From positions 9,622,001 through 9,686,000 of the forward strand of contig NC_045150.1 in assembly GCF_008831285.2 (NCBI RefSeq): a stretch of 64,000 bases of DNA. Direction: 5' to 3'. The notes beneath the pieces were generated by a model that made no database searches, was not told the origin of the DNA, and saw only the letters and a list, made by a program, of their open reading frames with translations. Both the position numbers and the translations under genes were made by a program. Positions 58,560 to 64,000 of this stretch are shown here, piece after piece (position 1 is the first letter of the stretch; each line of letters starts with the position of its first letter). This DNA is from Nymphaea colorata. Lineage: Eukaryota; Streptophyta; Magnoliopsida; Nymphaeales; Nymphaeaceae.

Positions 58560-61500
58560 TCAAATAACCAATTCTGCTTCCCTGGCATCACTAGGAATTC
58601 CAATGTCTAACCTCATTGTAGGCTTATACTCATCTGGTATCTCAGCGCCAGCCTGAATGCATATCTCTACCACAGAAGGTGCTTGCCCGTAGAAACTCCT
58701 CAACTCACGTTGCAGTGGAGGCCCATTAACATCTGGTACATGCCAGACGTACCTTGGTGGTATCAGATCATTAAGGACGGCTGCTTGCCAGCCATGCTGG
58801 CCATTGCGTTGTTGGTGCTTATAAGCTCCACAATTTTGAGCTTTGTGACCACTTGGCCCAACATGGATCTCGGGACAGTAGCCACAGACGCGCACAAGAT
58901 ACTTCTTCATTAGCCTCTCTGCACCATGTCTCATAACACCCCACATCTTGAGTGTTTCTTCTGCAAGAAGAACTCTCTCCGCCATGGTGGAAGGGAGGAT
59001 GGGCTCGCTGTGGACCTCCTCAAGGACTAAAGCAGGAGAATTTGGTGGTGGTGAATCTGGCAGGTCGTCTTCGTTGGCATCAATGAACTCACTTTTTCCG
59101 ATCCGGATGACAGGTTTTCTTCTTCTTTTGGTTGGGTAATCAGGAAGATCAACACCTGCTTGAATGCAGAGCTCAACCACTGCTGGGATTCTTGGTATCG
59201 AGAAACGCTCATCATGGGTTATTCGCTTGCCAAGTCGATCATAAAGGTGAAACGCATCGACGGGCACAATTATATCATGGATGTTAGCGGTGGTCCAGTC
59301 ATGTAATCCCTTCCGAGCCTCGCATCGTGGGCCTCTGCATGTTTTGAAAGGATGACCAACAGGTCCAACATGAATTTCTGTGCAAGCCCTGGACATGTAA
59401 TAGAACCACATATCAGCCAAGCTTGTAGCTTCCCTGTAAAGCATTCAATGGGAGCAAGAAATGCATGTGGCTACCTAGTTGCCTAGATGGCATTATCAGA
59501 TTATTGATTGACACAACTCCACCCATAAGCATCACTGACAAAAAGCAGAGATCTCCTTTTCAAGGCTCATCTCAATTTATACAGGGAAAAATGCCGTGTG
59601 TTTGAGCTAGTTACTTGCCCACCTAGCGGCTTCTGCCCCACTACGGTACACACCTCTAGGGTCAAAGCTAACTACAAACACATACATGCACATGAAGATG
59701 CAGAACTGCAGATGTATCAAAATGCATGAATTAATTTTCCATGAGACAGAAAAACAGAACTACTTACTTGCAAGCATGAACAGGAACAATTTTTATGAGC
59801 TTCCTAAGATTGTTTAAAAGTGTAGTTCGTGCATTTAGCACCTCATATGCTACTGGAATGAGATTTCGAACCAGTAGTCCATTCTTTGGAGGTGGAATAG
59901 GCTTGCGAGGCAGAGATTTTTGACGTTTAATTCTTTCTCTTGCAGCACGACGTAGTTCGACAATGGGCACTGGAAATGGCTTCTTCTCCTTTTTTGAATA
60001 GTAGCGTTCTAGATCAGCATTTTGTGGACACATTCCTTTAACTACTAGAGAGTTCTTCATCTTGGGATTAAAGGAAAAGTGGACACGAAGTTTAACAGAT
60101 AACGGTGCATAAGTGCCCTTCCTGCCGAGCTGCAAATGATGATGCACCAAATTAGGCTTCAACTAAGAATTAACAGAAGTATGCCTTTTCATCAGCAGCA
60201 AGAGAACCAAATACTTCTCATAGACAGATAAAAATTCCAAGTACACTTTCAAATTTAAGTAACCAACAAATCATGATTCAACTCATTCTGTTCCAACCAA
60301 GAAACAGTATAGCCCAGCTAGGCTTCCTTAACCAATTGTGAAGGATTGAAGTTATGCTTTGCCACACAAACTGGGTTTGCCAAGAAAATTGTTCAGGCAA
60401 TTCACGGCCAAATTCTCAGAAGATGATTTTCTTTAATACTTATTCAGAAGAACGTCAGTCATTGCAATCACTGTTCACATAAATCCAAGTGAAATAGATT
60501 ACTGATTGAAAAACATATAAGATCACGATTCAACTTTTAAGACATTATAAATAACAGAGCACTTATTCCTTTTCTATAATAAGTTTTTCTTTTTCCGGAA
60601 TCCAAACCATTGCAACTATAAAAAGTTTGGAGTAATCAACTTCGAGAGGGCTTCAGTTACCATGCCTTTGTGATAATGGACGTGATTTACTAAAATAAGG
60701 AGAGAAGGCAAATAATAAGAAGAAAAAAGATAATTGACAATACCTGGTTGACATAACATAATTAAGAATATCAAAAAGCAAACAGGAAAAGGCAACCCTG
60801 ATAAGAGAGAAAGATCAGAAATACAAGTAAGCAAAAGCTTTACTAGAATGAAAACAACGGTTACCGTACCTATTCAAGTGAATCAATGCTCACCAACATT
60901 CCCAAAGGAAATTATCGACCAAGCTTATCTTGTATGAAACTTTCAGTGGTTAAATATCCCAAAGTATATAATCCCCAAAATCAAACGCCTATGACCATCA
61001 AGGCATGAAAAACGACTTTTAAAAATTGAATGGCCTCGACCAGCTATCATATGGAGCGGATGAAGAACGATGGTCGGTGGCCTTCATCAACTAAGCTTCC
61101 AAAATGGAGAATAGCTTAAATTCTCCAAGAAAGAAATATTTTTGTCATAATTTTGTACAAACAATGTCAGGCTATGCCCGCCATTTATTGAATTATTGTT
61201 CATTTTTACCATTCATTATGCAGTTAGGATTTTCTTTTTCACTTTCTGGCTTTCTTTTACTCTTCATTTCTGGCAACAACCGGAAACAAGAGAGGCAAGC
61301 CATACTATGTCAAGGATTCGTGAGTAGGAGAACAAAAACCCCAAAAACTTCAGACAAATACTCAGCAATTGACGCCAAAAAGCATACGCATTTTATGTTA
61401 CCAGACATTGATATTTGAAAGCTCATAATCAGAAGCCACAGTTTCAGCAACAGGTAGATCATCATTAGAGGATAAAAAAAACAGAAAATCTTAAATTGGA

Positions 61501-61654
61501 GCCAATTATAGAGGAAGATATGGATACACCCAACGAAGAAAATACACCCTGAAGCAAAAAGGAAGAGTAGAGTAGAGAGAGAGTTGCATACCAGAACTCC
61601 TTGGAGCGACGAGCTTTTGAAGAGCTTTAACTCTGGTTGAGCAATGATGGCCAT
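58560..61654 (-). CDS. APO2: APO2-like chloroplast protein (accumulation of photosystem I), three exons
   Basis: Exons, in order of transcription: 61654-61592, 60129-59768, 59388-58560 (63, 362 and 829 nt; GT-AG introns; phases 0 and 2), giving 417 aa, near the roughly 440 aa of Arabidopsis APO2. The first 50-60 residues are Ser/Leu/Lys-rich, as in a plastid transit peptide. Then follow RYYSKKEKKPFPVPI and PPPKNGLLV, and two APO domains with zinc-finger-like Cys/His sets: C141-x2-C144-x3-H148-x5-H154-x4-C159 and C310-x2-C313-x3-H317-x5-H323-x4-C328. LHDW and QHGWQ follow the two sets. Blocks such as GKRITHDERFSIPR and RRRKPVIRIGKSEF fit APO2 better than APO1, APO3 or APO4, from memory of those proteins. 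APO1, the characterised relative, supports photosystem I assembly and plastid intron splicing by binding RNA. Confidence 0.9.
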
Positions 61655-61659
61655 GGCGG

Positions 61660-61684
61660 GGAGAGAGAGAGAGAGAGAGAGAGC
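61660..61684. repeat. (GA)n tract, pyrimidine-rich 5' leader of the APO2-like gene
   Basis: On the coding (minus) strand this is an uninterrupted TC run ending just a few bases before the ATG (TCCCCGCCATGG). It is the same kind of tract as in the MAKR-like gene leader. Confidence 0.85.
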
Positions 61685-61689
61685 AGCCG

Positions 61690-63819
61690 GAGAACAAGAA
61701 CCGTGGAAGAGAGCGGGAGAACAGAGCCGTGGGAAAGATTGCGCCTCACTCCCCCTCACCTCATATCCTTTGTCAAGGAAAATTTCATCTAAGATTCGGT
61801 TATTTCTTTGTAATGTCAGAATGGAGCTTCTCGTTTCCGAAACATTTTATATAGACTAAAGGGCACTGCCAGACGCGAAAGTTGTCATCGTGTCCGACCG
61901 TCAGAAGGGGCAGATATTTTCTTCCATTTCTTCTTTCGATTTTAAATTTTCTAATTCTACTTCACTTTCTTAATAAAACTCGTTAGTTATGCCCTTTCGC
62001 TCAAACAGGTTTAATTATTTGATTCGACTTTCAAAATGTCACGCATAATTTTGGATCCATAACTCCAAGTTGAGGAGTTACTTGGAATGCTGCCAAGATA
62101 TCAGTAGCAAGGGTTTCATAATCATGACTGTAATAAGTCAATTTGTAATTTTTAAGACTCGCTTTGAATCCATCACTTGCTTTTGTTTCTGTTTTGGTGA
62201 CATAAATTCCTCCCCACAACTCATTAATTTAGATGTACATTGTGTGTTTTGATAAAATCAAGTTTTCACAAACTCAGGGTTTTGGATGCAAATGTCACCT
62301 AAACACAGCCATAGACAATATGGAGGCTTACAAAACATGCAAAACCCCACGAAAAGGTTGTTCTATAAAATAGATAACAAACAACGAGACTTCAGAACAA
62401 TGAGCTAATAATACCTTTTTATTTAAAATACAAGCCATTGATTAGCAATCAAAAATTTGTAAAAGCACACCCAACGCCGGAAAGCAATTCAACATTTTAA
62501 AGGATAACAAAAACATATTGTAAACGATTGTCCGTCCAAATAGTGCATCTTGGTGTACTTTGTCTCCAGTATATTTACCTTCAAAAACTGAGTGTCAGAC
62601 TTTTTCTCTATTGACTCATTTTTTATTATAAAAGTCTCAAACAACATAGCTTGTTGAACTAGTAGAGTGTTGAAAGGCCGATCACTACTTCAATTTTTAT
62701 AGGTGCTACTCCTTAAACTACCAACTATTAATGCACAACACTTACCAAGTCCTCAAGCTTCAAACTATTAGTCTCTCCCAATTTCATTAGCAAGGTCTTT
62801 TTAGAAATACATTAAAAAAAAACCAAAATAGTTTCAAAGTTAACTAACCAGAAACAAAAACGTATATTTAAAGTACATTAATTTTAAAATACAAAAATGG
62901 GAAAACATGTAAGTACTAAATTATCAAGAGAAATACTTTCTCGATGATATTTTGAACGTATCTTCGAAGACAGTTTATGCTCTTTTGATTATAAAAATGA
63001 CATGTTCTCAAATATCAGTGGCATTTGTGACTAAACACGAAAAGTTTCTAACCTTCAGCCTTCTTCCGGAACTTAAAAGTGGGGTTTATGAGAAAGGCCC
63101 AAATCCACCCACGTCCTTGATAAGGCGTATGATAGATGAACATTTTCAATAGAACACGATTTACTCAGTCTCGTGGTAAAAACAGAAAAGAACAAAGGGC
63201 TGAGAAATAGAAACTGTCTCCAATTAGAAGCGATAACTCAAATGAATCCTATTGTGCTACCATCGTTTTTTAGGGCGGGCCATGAGAAAAATGGAACAAG
63301 CTACTCCCAACCACTGCAACTCTACAAAGTCAAGGAGCATTCAAAGACGAGTTATTCAAATCTCGACTTGCAGGGCAAAAAAGCAAAGATTGGAGCAACA
63401 AGACGAATTCCTGAATAAAACACCAAGTCACGGATTATGAGCTTTGCTGCTTGTACTGTTATCTCCAGCAACCTTTTGGAGGCTTTATTTAATGTTGAAA
63501 GAACAATTCTCTCTCCACAAGGCAGAATCAGCCATTAAGGCCAGAAGATTTCAGATTAGAAGTACCCAAAATGCAACTAAGTGGCTGCGTGGTGTATTGG
63601 GTTGTTCAAGGACTTCAAAGGAAAAAGTAGCAATCATAGATAATCATAGAGACATACAGTAAACACAACGGCCATTTTCTTGGGATTGTGCCCAGGTGAA
63701 ATAGCACAAAGCTGCACTGGTGCATACAGCAGCTTCTCCGCCCCACTCACTAGCAAAGAATCTAAGTATATAACCAATTTTACATATAACCTCTTCAAAA
63801 AATCGACGAGGACAAAGGG
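61690..63819. other. intergenic and 3' UTR of the right-end gene
   Basis: No gene recognised. The few hundred bases before 63820 probably include the 3' UTR of the partial minus-strand gene. Confidence 0.5.
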
Positions 63820-63960
63820 CTACCAGCTCTCAGCAATGTGCCTCGGGTAGGCCCATAACTTGGGCAGTCTGACATCTGCAAAGAGAGTCTCTTCTGAATC
63901 ACCGTCGCTCTCGGAAGATGAGCTTTCAGATAGGGACTCCCCAAGGAGGTAATCTACAAC
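63820..63960 (-). CDS. last coding exon of an unidentified gene (partial)
   Basis: A clear acceptor TTTTTCCAG (63961-63969 on the minus strand) is followed by 46 codons and a TAG stop at 63820. The encoded tail is acidic and Ser-rich in its first half (GESLSESSSSESDGDSEE) and then reads LFADVRLPKLWAYPRH, ending AESW. The frame is open throughout and the composition contrasts with the AT-rich flank. The rest of the gene lies beyond the window. I do not recognise the family. Confidence 0.6.
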   Translation of the reverse strand, partial: VVDYLLGESLSESSSSESDGDSEETLFADVRLPKLWAYPRHIAESW

Positions 63961-64000
63961 CTGGAAAAAGGAAAAAGTTACCTTAACAATTCATCGTCTA

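Overview
This window is nuclear DNA from a flowering plant. It is AT-rich and gene-sparse, with intron-containing genes of plant-specific families: a cytochrome-b5-fused sphingolipid desaturase, a MAKR/BKI1-type protein, RTNLB reticulons and an APO protein. It also holds an intronless nuclear tRNA-Leu and a Ty1/copia retrotransposon with plant-type initiator-Met priming. I cannot name the species from sequence alone.

Layout. 1-9.3 kb: intergenic, with microsatellites, a 3-copy tandem repeat and a 60-bp minisatellite. 9.3-10.7 kb (minus): intact, intronless sphingolipid delta-8 desaturase with a TATA box. 10.9-17 kb: intergenic, with one good SINE candidate. 17.05-22.4 kb (minus): a full-length, apparently whole and very young copia element with a 5-bp target duplication. 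22.4-28.5 kb: repeat-rich intergenic DNA. 28.7-29.3 kb (plus): long first exon of a MAKR6/BKI1-like kinase-regulator gene behind opposed TC and GA tracts; its 3' end is not found. 29.3-35 kb: intergenic, with a foldback/MITE-like element. 35.0 kb (minus): tRNA-Leu(CAA). 38.5-39.7 kb (plus): HEMK2-type eRF1 glutamine methyltransferase with a 24-nt first coding exon and possibly a 3-kb 5'-UTR intron. 43.5-46.1 and 51.3-53.9 kb (both minus): two five-exon reticulon-like genes with identical exon lengths. They form a tandem segmental duplication whose homology extends into 3' flank, introns and upstream DNA. 58.6-61.7 kb (minus): three-exon APO2-like chloroplast protein gene. 63.8-63.96 kb (minus): last exon of an unidentified gene that runs off the window.

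The genes are independent housekeeping-type loci: membrane sphingolipid modification, ER membrane shaping, translation termination, photosystem I assembly and receptor-kinase signalling. There is no operon-like or cluster logic. The most interesting structure is the reticulon duplication, which keeps an upstream non-coding block (two AACGG cores) in both copies even though it lies about 700 bp further from the gene in one of them. I found no convincing novel system; the other findings are modest and are rated that way.
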